The notes: generated from the sequence alone by a model not told the origin. Numbered from the stretch's first letter, positions 25,655-33,334 are shown. The stretch: DNA of 36,531 nucleotides from Candidatus Bipolaricaulota bacterium (GCA_027007005.1 JALTFO010000003.1:1-36531); one strand, 5' to 3'. Numbers and translations: made by a program.

Positions 25655-26470
25655 ATGTCTTCTTCATCACGCATGCATAAGGACGAGTTCTACACCAAGA
25701 TCGGCCCGCTGGATATAGACCATCTGAAGAAGCTGCTTTGGGAGATCTACTGGCGCGGGGGCAAGGATTTGCGCGGGCGGATCGAGGCTTTGCTAGACCC
25801 AGAAAAATCGAAGAAACGAACCGAAGAGCTTCCTGATGGGGATGAGACTTTGCAAGATGTCCTCGCATTCGTGGCCCTGGCTCGTTCCGGTGCGTACATG
25901 GGGGGAACCCGCGAGGTGTCTCGTAGTGAGAGATCAAAGTGGCGTGTCACCTTCCGCAAGCTCTTCAAAGAGAGCGCTTTGCTCCTAACGCATACAGATA
26001 TGGAGTACGGCGCACCCGCGATGGAAGAGTTGATCGATCTAGCCTGCGAAACAAAAGATGTCATGTACTTCCACTCCGAGGATCCAGTGGCCGCGATGCG
26101 GATAGTAATATCAGAGCAAGCGCAGCTCTTGTGGAGAACCTACCTAGCACATGGAGGATTTCCTTCCTTCGCTAAGCGTGCAGCATATCAGTTTATCCGC
26201 TGGGAGAATCCCTATGGCTGGACTGTCTACGGCGAAGGGTGGGTGAAAGAGCACGAAACAACACTGACTTCGGTCTTGGCTCAGATGCTGAAGGGGCATG
26301 ATGCCTGGGTGGAGTTCACGGATTCCTATCTAGCGGCGCTCGATCACGCTGCACCTGCCACTGCGCCGGCCAAAGGGAAGAAGAAGCCATCGCAATGGGA
26401 CAACAGGAAGAAGGAGTTGGCACGAGAAAAGCGCGCAGTGAACCTTGCCGAGTGGAACGGCTTATCTTAG
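25655..26470 (+). CDS. Unrecognised cytoplasmic protein
   Basis: 271 residues, no signal peptide or membrane segment. Family not recognised. The N-terminus is charged and helical (DHLKKLLWEIYWRGGKDLRG), followed by an acidic linker and a domain with many aromatic residues (IRWENPYGWTVYGEGWVKEH, about 188-207). The last 35 residues are Lys/Arg-rich after an Ala/Pro linker (APATAPAKGKKKPSQWDN), suggesting nucleic-acid contact (inference). ATG 25655 lacks a Shine-Dalgarno; a second ATG at 25673 (MHKDEFY) is possible. TATAAA at 25638-25643 could be a -10. Its 3' end overlaps the next gene. Confidence 0.75.
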   Translation: MSSSSRMHKDEFYTKIGPLDIDHLKKLLWEIYWRGGKDLRGRIEALLDPEKSKKRTEELPDGDETLQDVLAFVALARSGAYMGGTREVSRSERSKWRVTFRKLFKESALLLTHTDMEYGAPAMEELIDLACETKDVMYFHSEDPVAAMRIVISEQAQLLWRTYLAHGGFPSFAKRAAYQFIRWENPYGWTVYGEGWVKEHETTLTSVLAQMLKGHDAWVEFTDSYLAALDHAAPATAPAKGKKKPSQWDNRKKELAREKRAVNLAEWNGLS

Positions 26471-26694
26471 AGCGATTGCAAGGGACCGATGCCGAGGACC
26501 GATTACACCAACTAGTACATCATCCCGCCTTCAAAGGGGTACAGGGCACGTTCCTACAGGCAAAGCTCGCACACCGTCAAGGAAATCAACAGCGCGCGCA
26601 AGAGTTGCTGAAAAGGTGCCTGCAGTCTTGGCCCGGGTATCGTCCTTTCCTCGCACTTGCCGATGAGATCGGTCTGGATGTCACGGGCCGTTGA
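26452..26694 (+). CDS. Small TPR-like protein, unknown role
   Basis: 80 residues from a GTG at 26452 that overlaps the previous gene by 19 bases; an ATG at 26395 would give 99 residues but a 76-base overlap. The core has a tetratricopeptide-like helix pair: GTFLQAKLAHRQGNQQRAQE then LLKRCLQSWPGYRPFLALAD. It is probably co-translated with the upstream unrecognised gene. The start is uncertain and no function can be given. Confidence 0.55.
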   Translation: MERLILERLQGTDAEDRLHQLVHHPAFKGVQGTFLQAKLAHRQGNQQRAQELLKRCLQSWPGYRPFLALADEIGLDVTGR

Positions 26695-26800
26695 CCGTAT
26701 AAAGTGAGAGCGTTAGTGTAAGTAGCGGTGGAAGATGCGAGGCTGGACATGAGGCACCGCCCTTATGGATACGGAAGCAAAAGTCGAGGAGAACCGTGTA

Positions 26801-26921
26801 ATGGGAATTGTTCACATAAATCGAAAAGGTGACAGTTACTACCTGCATCAAGGGGTCACGAAGAGAGGGAACCCCAAGTACTACTTCTAGCGAAGATAAG
26901 GAAGGTACTTTGGTGGACGCC
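26801..26921 (+). pseudogene. Frameshifted N-terminal gene fragment cut by an IS remnant
   Basis: ATG 26801 with GGAG upstream opens MGIVHINRKGDSYYLHQGVT, KRGNPKYYF and then hits TAG at 26888-26890. Skipping one T after the Phe codon restores a frame reading SEDKEGTLVDA up to 26921, where the IS1182-like sequence begins. NRxGDxYYLHxGxTKxGxPKYxF is the recognisable start of a family of uncharacterised proteins (recalled, unnamed). So the gene is broken twice: by a frameshift and by loss of everything after the junction. TTGACC (26691-26696) and TAGTGT (26714-26719), 17 apart, may be its old promoter. Confidence 0.6.
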
Positions 26922-27470
26922 CTCCTCTGTGTCTACTCGCTCTGCCTGCGCCAGTAACTTCGCTACTTCTTTTCGCAACCACTCCTCATCTTGGTTCTGA
27001 TCCAACGACGCATTCCCCGCTACCTTCCTCCCGTCCAACGCCACTCGCCCCACCTTCACTAACCCCGCCTCTTGGCACAACCCCAGCACCTCGACAAATA
27101 GCTCCTCCAACGCTGCCAGATGATCCTTGCGGAAGTCAGAGATCGTTCTAAAGTCCGGCTGCTGGTTCGCCGTCAGGTACCTCAACGCTACATCGTTCTC
27201 ACATCCTGCTGCCAGCTTGCGTGAACTCGTTACTCCTACGCTATGCCCGTATACCAATACCTTTACCAGCATCCGTGGATGGTATGCCGGATGTCCCCAC
27301 CCGTCCCTGCGGTAGCCTTCGTAAAACCCATCAAGCTGACCACGACGGTCAAGTAGGTCTACTGTCTCCCCCACAAACCGTGCCAGACTGTCATCCCGTA
27401 CCCACTCCACTATCGATGCCGGAAGTAGATACAGCTGCTGCTCATCATATGGTAGAAATTTGTATGCCAT
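26856..27470 (-). pseudogene. IS1182-family transposase, truncated at the 3' end
   Basis: From ATG 27470 (MAYKFLPYDEQQLYLLPAS) the N-terminal half of an IS1182/IS5-like DDE transposase is visible: YHPRMLVKVLVYGHSVGVTS, SSRKLAAGCENDVALRYLTA, PDFRTISDFRKDHL, GLVKVGRVALDGRKVAGNAS. Similarity ends at AERVDTEE (about 26922); the rest of the frame reads antisense through the broken gene at 26801-26921. Normal length is about 450-500 residues, so more than half, including the later catalytic residues, is gone. No terminal inverted repeats could be fixed. Inactive remnant. Confidence 0.85.
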
Positions 27471-27490
27471 CACATGTACCCCCAACTCCA

Positions 27491-27802
27491 TCAGTTGAAG
27501 ATAGTATATTTATCTGGTACTAGAGGGGTAAGCCGGTTTGTCGGATAGGCTCGTAAGGCCCGATTTGTACTAGTGTTGGCATAGTCTTCTCTCAGCCATC
27601 GCATCCCACGAAACATGCCGACGGCTGCCAGGCCAAGTGCCAGCCACAGGAAAATAGGAGAGAATAATATCGCGCCAACGATAAGCATCACAATAAAGAC
27701 TGCGGTGACCGCGCTTCCCACCAGACTGAACAGTAGACCGAAAGCCGAACCGACAGCGCCTAAAATCACGCCAATCACCCCCAGAATGAACCAGATTATC
27801 AT
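27491..27802 (-). CDS. Small membrane protein of the bactofilin operon
   Basis: 103 residues. Two or three hydrophobic segments (about 2-28 IIWFILGVIGVILGAVGSAF, 29-50, and 50-68) and a polar tail. AGGTGA precedes ATG 27802. It follows the bactofilin-like gene by 17 bases and is probably co-expressed; a membrane anchor or partner for the polymer is plausible (inference). The last 28 residues (from about NTSTNRALRAYPTN on) look unconstrained and lie next to the IS remnant, so the natural C-terminus may have been replaced. Confidence 0.7.
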   Translation of the reverse strand: MIIWFILGVIGVILGAVGSAFGLLFSLVGSAVTAVFIVMLIVGAILFSPIFLWLALGLAAVGMFRGMRWLREDYANTSTNRALRAYPTNRLTPLVPDKYTIFN

Positions 27803-27819
27803 CTTGTCACCTGATCCAT

Positions 27820-28560
27820 TCAAACACGTGATTTATTCCTTACGGTTGCTCCCTGCGCCACATTCAGCGACTCAGAATATTCGACGGTTTCAATGTTGCA
27901 GCCAGGGCCAATCACAACAGTTTTGCCCCGCACAGTTAGAGCGGTCGTGTCCTCGAGGGTGATTTCGTCTCCTTCGACCTGTGTCGTGTGCAACTCTGCC
28001 ACTCCTCCGCCGGTGAATAGCTTAATTAGACCATCAAGAAAGATACCCTTCTCTTTCCACCCACCGCGCGTCACTTCGATCTTCTCTCCTCCGATCTCGC
28101 GCACCTCACAGTGACCCCCAAGTTTGATCTCTACGCGATCAGCGGAGAGAAGCCCAGCAATCTTGAATCCGCCGCTTGCCTTGAAAATCTCTGCTTCTAC
28201 ATCACCCTCGGCTCGCAGGTGCCCACTAATCTTGATGTACTCCGAGCTGATCCCGCTACCCGCCTTGAACGTACCCGAGCACTTCAGTTCCTTAACCTTT
28301 ACCCTCCCGTCGACTCGCGCACTCCCGCTGATTTTCATCTCTTCGGCAATGACGTCCTGCGAGAATACCGCGCTTCCCGAAGCAGCAATAATGCTTGCCT
28401 CGACCTTGCCTTGGATCTTGCCCGCTCCTGATATCTTGATCTCCTCTGCTGAGAGATCGCCCGTTACCTTCCCAGCGCCGGAGATGGAGACACGATCGTA
28501 GGTCCCGCCATTGATTATTCCTGCCCCGGAGATGCTCGCCGAATTCTGCTTCTCGCTCAT
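27820..28560 (-). CDS. Bactofilin-like polymer-forming protein (YhbF type)
   Basis: 246 residues. The first two thirds consist of repeated short strands with the pattern ISGAGxIxG (SISGAGIINGG, SISGAGKVTGD, KISGAGKIQGK, KISGSARVDGR, KISGHLRAEGD), the right-handed beta-helix of bactofilin/COG1664 proteins, which polymerise without nucleotides at the membrane. The later part (GGWKEKGIFLDGLIKLFTGG) interrupts the helix before a last set of strands. Its ATG overlaps the stop of the YhbD-like gene. In Bacillus, YhbD, YhbE and YhbF genes are likewise adjacent, which supports the assignment. Confidence 0.88.
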   Translation of the reverse strand: MSEKQNSASISGAGIINGGTYDRVSISGAGKVTGDLSAEEIKISGAGKIQGKVEASIIAASGSAVFSQDVIAEEMKISGSARVDGRVKVKELKCSGTFKAGSGISSEYIKISGHLRAEGDVEAEIFKASGGFKIAGLLSADRVEIKLGGHCEVREIGGEKIEVTRGGWKEKGIFLDGLIKLFTGGGVAELHTTQVEGDEITLEDTTALTVRGKTVVIGPGCNIETVEYSESLNVAQGATVRNKSRV

Positions 28561-29246
28561 TTCTCCTCCTCTTCCTTCGTGGGTTCACTCCCCTTAGCCA
28601 GATCTAGTTTGATCCGTTCTAGAAGCATCTGAAGATCCACCGACTGCACAACCTCGGTCTCGGGATCAAACATTGCTTCCGGCGCAGATATCGTAGCAAG
28701 GCTGATCTCCGCTGAGATCCCCGCCGCAGCAAGGCGCTTTCGAAGCAGGTACAACATAAGCCTCTCCTGACGAATTCTATCGATCAATCCAAGGCCCATG
28801 GCTCTATCGAGCGTTTGCTTCGCCAGATCGATCTCCTCCTTCCTGGCCTTTCGCTCCAGTTGACGGAGAGCGCCGACACACAGTGTTTCCTTCAACGAGA
28901 GCGCGGATTGATCATCGCCCAGATGGCAGGCCCTAATTACTTCGTCATCGAGCCAACCAAGTTTTCGAAGCTTTGAGAATGCCACCTCCAACTTGTCGTT
29001 GACGCGGGCCGTGATCAGATCGGCAAGATCATCGAGCGGATGAGTCTCCTTCATCTCCACGATCCGCTTAATACGCGAAACTATCTTTTCTTGCGGGAAG
29101 AACGTCTCTTGCCCCGTGAATGTTGCGCGACGAATGAACCAACTTTCGGGAATCAACCCCTTCCTCTTCCAGCGATAGAGCTGCCCATAGGAGATACCGA
29201 GCTTCTCCAGGACATCCTTTTTCGAGATCAGTTTCTCTTCATCCAT
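28557..29246 (-). CDS. YhbD-like regulator with MerR-type helix-turn-helix
   Basis: 229 residues. The N-terminus LISKKDVLEKLGISYGQLYR, WKRKGLIPESWF is a MerR-like DNA-binding head; then a basic/acidic middle and a long helical C-terminus. The first 80 residues match the YhbD/DUF4004 family, in which the helix-turn-helix protein precedes bactofilin genes. ATG 29246 has GAGGAGG upstream, better than the 29267 start. Likely controls the operon through the repeats at 29265-29284 and 29501-29515 (inference). Overlaps the bactofilin start by ATGA. Confidence 0.85.
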   Translation of the reverse strand: MDEEKLISKKDVLEKLGISYGQLYRWKRKGLIPESWFIRRATFTGQETFFPQEKIVSRIKRIVEMKETHPLDDLADLITARVNDKLEVAFSKLRKLGWLDDEVIRACHLGDDQSALSLKETLCVGALRQLERKARKEEIDLAKQTLDRAMGLGLIDRIRQERLMLYLLRKRLAAAGISAEISLATISAPEAMFDPETEVVQSVDLQMLLERIKLDLAKGSEPTKEEEEK

Positions 29247-29264
29247 TAGCGCCTCCTCGCGCGT

Positions 29265-29284
29265 CATAACAACACACTGTTATG
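29265..29284. promoter_or_regulatory. Inverted repeat CATAACA-6-TGTTATG ahead of the YhbD-like gene
   Basis: CATAACA (29265-29271) and TGTTATG (29278-29284) are exact inverted repeats with spacer ACACAC. The same half-site recurs at 29485-29491 and 29501-29507, pointing to one DNA-binding protein. It overlaps the stop codon of the small gene upstream. Confidence 0.65.
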
Positions 29285-29459
29285 CACACCCGCTGCAGGT
29301 AGATTTCTTTGCCAAACATGTGGAAGAGGGAACACTGCGTTTGGCTCTCTTCTCTTGTTGCTTCTCAATTCGCAATATGCTGTTTATTTCGCTATATTGC
29401 ACGAGTTCACTGTATTTTAGCTTCGCTAGTTTCTCCATTTCGTAGGTCGAAGTGTACAT
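29280..29459 (-). CDS. New small protein, 59 residues, first gene of the bactofilin operon
   Basis: From ATG 29459 the frame reads MYTSTYEMEKLAKLKYSELV, QYSEINSILRIEKQQEKRAK, RSVPSSTCLAKKSTCSGCA and ends TAA (29282-29280). GGGAGGTG lies six bases before the ATG and a good promoter is 35 bases upstream, so it is well placed to be translated. The first 40 residues should form charged helix; the tail holds three Cys. Family unknown. It is 33 bases before the YhbD-like gene. Confidence 0.6.
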   Translation of the reverse strand: MYTSTYEMEKLAKLKYSELVQYSEINSILRIEKQQEKRAKRSVPSSTCLAKKSTCSGCA

Positions 29460-29493
29460 TTACGCCACCTCCCAAGGGGCTCATCATAACAGC

Positions 29494-29522
29494 AGTATAA
29501 CATAACACTGTTACGTTATCAA
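29494..29522 (-). promoter_or_regulatory. Promoter of the bactofilin operon with operator in its spacer
   Basis: TTGATA (29522-29517) and TATACT (29499-29494) on the minus strand, 17-base spacer. The spacer holds CATAACA-C-TGTTACG (29501-29515), a near-perfect inverted repeat, and a further CATAACA lies at 29485-29491 near the start. MerR-family proteins bind between -35 and -10, which fits the YhbD-like gene product. Confidence 0.75.
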
Positions 29523-29765
29523 CTCCCTGGGAAACATTCTCGTTCTTCCGCTGCCTATTTATGTTTTCGTCATCATCCAGGTCTACTGACTGCCTCCCCG
29601 GCCCTTCGATCATGCCAGCACAGTCCCGGCTCTGCACAAAATGCCACATCACCTCAAGTGTGCCGTGTAGCGTTGCCCTGTGCCAAGGCATGTGTTCGTC
29701 GTACAATGGGAGCGTCTTCGTTGATCATGGCGGAGAATCAATTGATCACGACACTTGGAGGTAGT
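29523..29765. other. Divergent intergenic region upstream of the S9 peptidase
   Basis: No gene seen. TACAAT at 29702-29707 could be a -10 for the peptidase gene, but no -35 hexamer stands at the right distance. TTGATCA occurs twice (near 29719 and 29739). Confidence 0.4.
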
Positions 29766-31772
29766 ATGTCCACAAAGAAACGCCGCTTGTTGAGCTCACA
29801 TGATTTATACCTGTTTCATCTGATCTCGCAACCACAGATCTCTCCACGCGGAGACCTGGCTGTCTACTGCGAGCATTCAGTCAATGAGAAGACGGAGAAG
29901 AAGTACTCGCATTTGTGGGCGGTACCGCTCCCCGATGGCGAGCCGCGTCAAATCACATACGGTAAGCAAGCCGATACCAACCCACGCTTTTCGCCCGATG
30001 GTAAGATAATCGCGTTCCTCTCAAACCGTGAGGACGAGAAGCAAGCGCAGATTTATCTCTTGCCCACCGATTGGGGTGAAGCGCGGAGACTAACAGATCT
30101 CAAGGGTGAGATTGAGCAGTTTACCTGGTCACCCGACGGCGCACATCTATTGCTGCAGTTCCGCGCCAAGGACCCCGAACAGATCGAACGGGAGAAGGAC
30201 GAGGAGAAGAAGAAGCTGGGTGTCGTCTGCCGCGAGATCGACCGTGTCTTCTACAAAGAGGACGGGGTAGGGTACTTGCCGCACGAGCGGCGACACTTGC
30301 TAGTTATCGATGTAGAGCATGGTGAGGTACGCCAGCTCACAGAGGGCCATGTGTTCGATGAATGGGACCCCGCATGGTCGCCTGATGGGAAAGAGATTGT
30401 CTTCTGCTCCAACCACATGGACGATCCTGACCTCGATCCGGATGCAATTGATCTGTTCTTAATACCCGTCAGCGGGGGTAAGATAAAGCGTCTTCCTTCC
30501 CCGGTTGGACCGAAGTCCAACCCGTCTTTCTCACCCGATGGGAGTAGCATTGCTTACTACGGCCACGAGGGGCGTGCAGAAGGATGGAAAAACACGCGCC
30601 TGTGGGTTGTTCCAGCAAATGGCAAGGGCGAGGCGCGATGCATTACGTGTGAGTACGACTTTGATGTATCTTCGTGGACGATCAACGATATGGGAAGCCT
30701 GCCGCAAGTTGCTCCCACATGGTCGAAAGATGGGAAAGAGATCTATTTTCAGGTTGCATATCATGGAAACACCGTGCTCAAGCGGGCCAGTCTCAATGGT
30801 GATGTTAGCGACGTGATCAGCCGGGACGGTGTTGTTGGCGTGTTCTCGTTTGATCAGAAGCAGGAGCAGCTCGTCTACTTCCACGGCGACATGAAGGATC
30901 CAGGGCAGGTCTTCCTGCACGACATGGCAACAGAAGGTGATCAGCAGCTTACACGTGTCAACGCCGAGCTTCTTGAAGAGATCGATCTTGGTCAGATTGA
31001 GGAAGTCTGGTTTAAGGGGGCGGCGGAAAACGATCTACAGGGATGGATCATCACTCCGCCGGGATTTGACCCCTCGAAGAAGTATCCATCGGTCCTGGAA
31101 GTCCACGGCGGCCCGCGCGTGCAGTACGGGAACTTCTTCATGCACGAGTTCTACTACCTTGCTTCCCAGGGCTACGTTGTCTACTTCTGTAATCCCCGTG
31201 GGGGACAGGGCTACGGTGAAGAACACTCCAAGGCGATCTGGAACGATTGGGGTGGTGCGGACTACGCTGACTTGATGGCATGGGTGGATTACGTTGCCAA
31301 GCGACCGTACATCGATACAGAACGGATGGGTGTCACTGGAGGGAGCTACGGCGGCTACATGACAAACTGGATCATCGGTCACACCGATAGCTTTGCTGCC
31401 GCTGTGACGCAGAGAAGCGTGAGCAATCTGATCAGCATGTATGGATCGAGCGACTTTAACTGGGCCTTTCAGGAGGAGTTTGGAAACGTCCCGCCGTGGG
31501 AGGATGTGGAGAACTACTGGCGTCAATCGCCGATCAAGTACATTGGCAACGCGGTGACGCCGACTCTGGTCATCCACAGTGAGAACGACATGCGCTGTCC
31601 GATCGAACAGGGAGAGCAGGTCTTCGTTGCACTGAAGCGACTTGGTGTTGACACGAAAATGGTACGTTTCCCGGATGAACCGCACGGCCTTTCACGCGGT
31701 GGGCGAACCGATCGGCGCATCGCGCGACTGGAGCATATGAGCGGCTGGTTCGAGCGTTATTTGAAGGGGTAG
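29766..31772 (+). CDS. Prolyl-oligopeptidase-family (S9) acylaminoacyl-peptidase-like enzyme
   Basis: 668 residues, cytoplasmic. The first 400 residues contain WD40-like PD40 blades (for example NPRFSPDGKIIAFLSNRED, DPAWSPDGKEIVFCSNH) forming the propeller that filters substrates; the rest is an alpha/beta hydrolase with HGGP (oxyanion), nucleophile Ser527 in GGSYGGYMT, Asp608 in SENDMRCP and His640 in DEPHGLSR. It cleaves short peptides or removes acylated N-terminal residues. ATG 29766 with GGAGGTAGT directly upstream is preferred over the start at 29658. Monocistronic, ending at a bidirectional terminator. Confidence 0.96.
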   Translation: MSTKKRRLLSSHDLYLFHLISQPQISPRGDLAVYCEHSVNEKTEKKYSHLWAVPLPDGEPRQITYGKQADTNPRFSPDGKIIAFLSNREDEKQAQIYLLPTDWGEARRLTDLKGEIEQFTWSPDGAHLLLQFRAKDPEQIEREKDEEKKKLGVVCREIDRVFYKEDGVGYLPHERRHLLVIDVEHGEVRQLTEGHVFDEWDPAWSPDGKEIVFCSNHMDDPDLDPDAIDLFLIPVSGGKIKRLPSPVGPKSNPSFSPDGSSIAYYGHEGRAEGWKNTRLWVVPANGKGEARCITCEYDFDVSSWTINDMGSLPQVAPTWSKDGKEIYFQVAYHGNTVLKRASLNGDVSDVISRDGVVGVFSFDQKQEQLVYFHGDMKDPGQVFLHDMATEGDQQLTRVNAELLEEIDLGQIEEVWFKGAAENDLQGWIITPPGFDPSKKYPSVLEVHGGPRVQYGNFFMHEFYYLASQGYVVYFCNPRGGQGYGEEHSKAIWNDWGGADYADLMAWVDYVAKRPYIDTERMGVTGGSYGGYMTNWIIGHTDSFAAAVTQRSVSNLISMYGSSDFNWAFQEEFGNVPPWEDVENYWRQSPIKYIGNAVTPTLVIHSENDMRCPIEQGEQVFVALKRLGVDTKMVRFPDEPHGLSRGGRTDRRIARLEHMSGWFERYLKG

Positions 31773-31815
31773 GATGCGTGTGGTTTAGATGAAGAAGACA
31801 GGCCGCTCCACGTTC

Positions 31816-31851
31816 AGAAAGCCTCCTGCCGTGGGGCAGCCTATTCTTTCT
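31816..31851. terminator. Bidirectional terminator between the S9 peptidase and the small regulator
   Basis: CTGCC (31826-31830) and GGCAG (31835-31839) form the core around a GTGG loop, and the outer AGAAAG (31816-31821) pairs with CTTTCT (31846-31851). The pyrimidine-rich side serves either strand. It lies between two convergent genes. Confidence 0.5.
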
Positions 31852-32021
31852 TACTTGTTCTCTTCGCGGTTTAGGTACTGCAGAACCGCATCTACGACCA
31901 GGTAGTTGATTGAGCGATCTCTCTTCTCGGCAAGTTTGATCAGTCGCTCCACTGGCTTTTCCGCCATCTTCTTCTGCGGAATGTAGATCGACAGCTTGTC
32001 TGTGACAGTTTGCTTGGTCAT
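31851..32021 (-). CDS. Ribbon-helix-helix (CopG-like) protein
   Basis: 56 residues. A short strand DKLSIYIPQKKM is followed by two helices, VERLIKLAEKRDRSINYLV and VDAVLQYLNREE, the ribbon-helix-helix fold of small DNA-binding proteins. GGGGTGA stands about eight bases before ATG 32021. No toxin gene accompanies it, so it is more likely a regulator than an antitoxin. It is divergent from the flavoprotein gene and may bind the palindrome at 32119-32132 (inference). Confidence 0.75.
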   Translation of the reverse strand: MTKQTVTDKLSIYIPQKKMAEKPVERLIKLAEKRDRSINYLVVDAVLQYLNREENK

Positions 32022-32118
32022 ATGTATTCACCCCCCGTGGATTTCCATCTTTACGGCGCAATTCTAGCCCCTCAGTGTGAACGATTTGTGAAGGGCGGGT
32101 GAATCTGCGGTGAAACAA

Positions 32119-32156
32119 GTCAATCCATTGACGCCATACAAGTAATGGAGTACAAG
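32119..32156 (+). promoter_or_regulatory. Palindrome and promoter of the flavoprotein gene
   Basis: GTCAAT-CC-ATTGAC (32119-32132) is a perfect inverted repeat. It overlaps a -35 TTGACG (32128-32133) that stands 17 bases before TACAAG (32151-32156). The expected start, about 32163, is only a few bases before ATG 32166. The palindrome is a candidate operator for the adjacent ribbon-helix-helix protein. Confidence 0.5.
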
Positions 32157-32165
32157 AAGGACACA

Positions 32166-32768
32166 ATGAACGAGCAGATGAAGATCAAGGTTCTTGGCTT
32201 GGCGGGGAGCCCGAGGCGAGATGGAAATACGGACAGGCTCCTTGATGCGTTCCTGGCGGGAGCGAGGAATACTGGAGCCGAGACTAAAGCCCTGCAAATC
32301 TCTGCACTGCAGATTGCCCCCTGCGATGACTGTGACGGATGCTCGTTGGATGGGAAGTGTATTGTTGAAGATGACTACCAAGAAGTAAGCGAACAGATTA
32401 TCGCTGCCGATGTTGTTGTCTTGTCCACTCCGCTATACTTCTCGGGCCTTCCTGCGCAAGTTAAGTGTCTTGTTGATCGTTCTCAGTGCCAATGGGTGCG
32501 CAAGTACCGTCTGCATACGCCACTGCCTGTGTCACATGCCGGGTATTGCAGGAGAAAGGGCGTCCTCCTCGCCGTTGCTGGAGATCCCCGTGGAAATTTC
32601 GAGGGTATAAGACGAACAGTACGCTACTTCTTCAATGTCTACGAGATTGACTACGTTGATGGATTGCTCATTAGGGGTGTTGATGGGAAGGGAATGATTG
32701 ATGTAGACATGCTGCAGAGTGCGGCTACATTGGGAGAAATCACTAGTGCTAAAAGAGAACACAATTGA
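32166..32768 (+). CDS. NADPH-dependent FMN reductase / iron-sulfur-type flavoprotein
   Basis: 200 residues. The flavodoxin-like start KVLGLAGSPRRDGNTDRLLD binds FMN phosphate; DDCDGCSLDGKC (about 53-64) is the cysteine motif that in archaeal-type Isf proteins binds an Fe4S4 cluster; STPLYFSGLPAQVKCLVDR is the second FMN segment. Probably reduces quinones, metals or similar acceptors in the cytoplasm. ATG 32166 has AAGGA close by; ATG 32178 (MKIKVLGL) gives the more usual N-terminus, and ATG 32145 is unlikely. Confidence 0.88.
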   Translation: MNEQMKIKVLGLAGSPRRDGNTDRLLDAFLAGARNTGAETKALQISALQIAPCDDCDGCSLDGKCIVEDDYQEVSEQIIAADVVVLSTPLYFSGLPAQVKCLVDRSQCQWVRKYRLHTPLPVSHAGYCRRKGVLLAVAGDPRGNFEGIRRTVRYFFNVYEIDYVDGLLIRGVDGKGMIDVDMLQSAATLGEITSAKREHN

Positions 32769-32949
32769 TAGCCTTGGGCAACAGACACCCAACTTAAGAA
32801 AACAGGTTCCAGATCTCTCGTTTAAAAGAAACGGATAACCCGCATCATCTATATGCAACACAAACTAAAGCACAATCTAGACGTGCCTAGAGTTTGATCG
32901 CCACAAGTATGCATCGCAATGATGCGGGCCATTCGTATTCAGGTATCTC

Positions 32950-32971
32950 GCGCTCCAGCGTGCAAGAGCGC
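32950..32971 (-). terminator. Possible hairpin after the HU gene
   Basis: GCGCTC (32950-32955) and GAGCGC (32966-32971) are perfect 6-base arms, 12 bases after the HU stop. No U-run follows, so this may stabilise the 3' end rather than terminate. Confidence 0.35.
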
Positions 32972-32983
32972 ATCACTATCCTC

Positions 32984-33274
32984 CTATCTCTTCTTCGCTT
33001 TCTTGCCGACGATCGTCTTCAGCGTCTTCCCGGCTTTAAATGCGGGTACTACCTTGGCAGGAACCTTGATCTTCTTTCCAGTCTGCGGATTCATCCGCGT
33101 CGATGCCTTACGCGTTCGAGCCTCGAACTTCCCGAAACCGGTGATGACAACGGGCTCATTTTTCGAGAGCGAGTTGGTGATAAGATCCACCATTCCCTCG
33201 ACTGCCTTGCGGGCATCCTTCTTGGTAAGATCCGCTTCCTTGGCCAACTTTTCGACAAACTCTGTTTTGTTCAC
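32984..33274 (-). CDS. hup: DNA-binding protein HU
   Basis: 96 residues from GTG 33274, which has GAGGGGG upstream; the frame stays open to 33442 but that part is not HU. It reads VNKTEFVEKLAKEADLTKKD, then the strand GFGKFEARTRKASTRMNPQT, GKKIKVPAKVVPAFKAGK, ending in a Lys-rich tail (KKAKKR). The arm Arg and Pro (RMNPQTG) that bend DNA are present. It has its own promoter (33306-33334). Chromosome-compacting protein. Confidence 0.97.
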   Translation of the reverse strand: MNKTEFVEKLAKEADLTKKDARKAVEGMVDLITNSLSKNEPVVITGFGKFEARTRKASTRMNPQTGKKIKVPAKVVPAFKAGKTLKTIVGKKAKKR

Positions 33275-33305
33275 GCTGTACCCCCTCGAGTAGATAGTAG
33301 TGCTC

Positions 33306-33334
33306 AGCATAGCATTAAAAGGGCCTTTTGCCAA
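33306..33334 (-). promoter_or_regulatory. Promoter of the HU gene
   Basis: TTGGCA (33334-33329) and TATGCT (33311-33306), 17-base spacer; the expected start about 33299 is 25 bases before GTG 33274. Confidence 0.7.

Noticed and set aside
29309-29500. 63-residue plus-strand frame upstream of the S9 peptidase
   Set aside because: It is antisense to the better supported 59-residue gene and lacks a ribosome site.
31851-32021. Antitoxin of a toxin-antitoxin pair
   Set aside because: The ribbon-helix-helix protein has no adjacent small toxin gene; neighbours are a peptidase and a flavoprotein.
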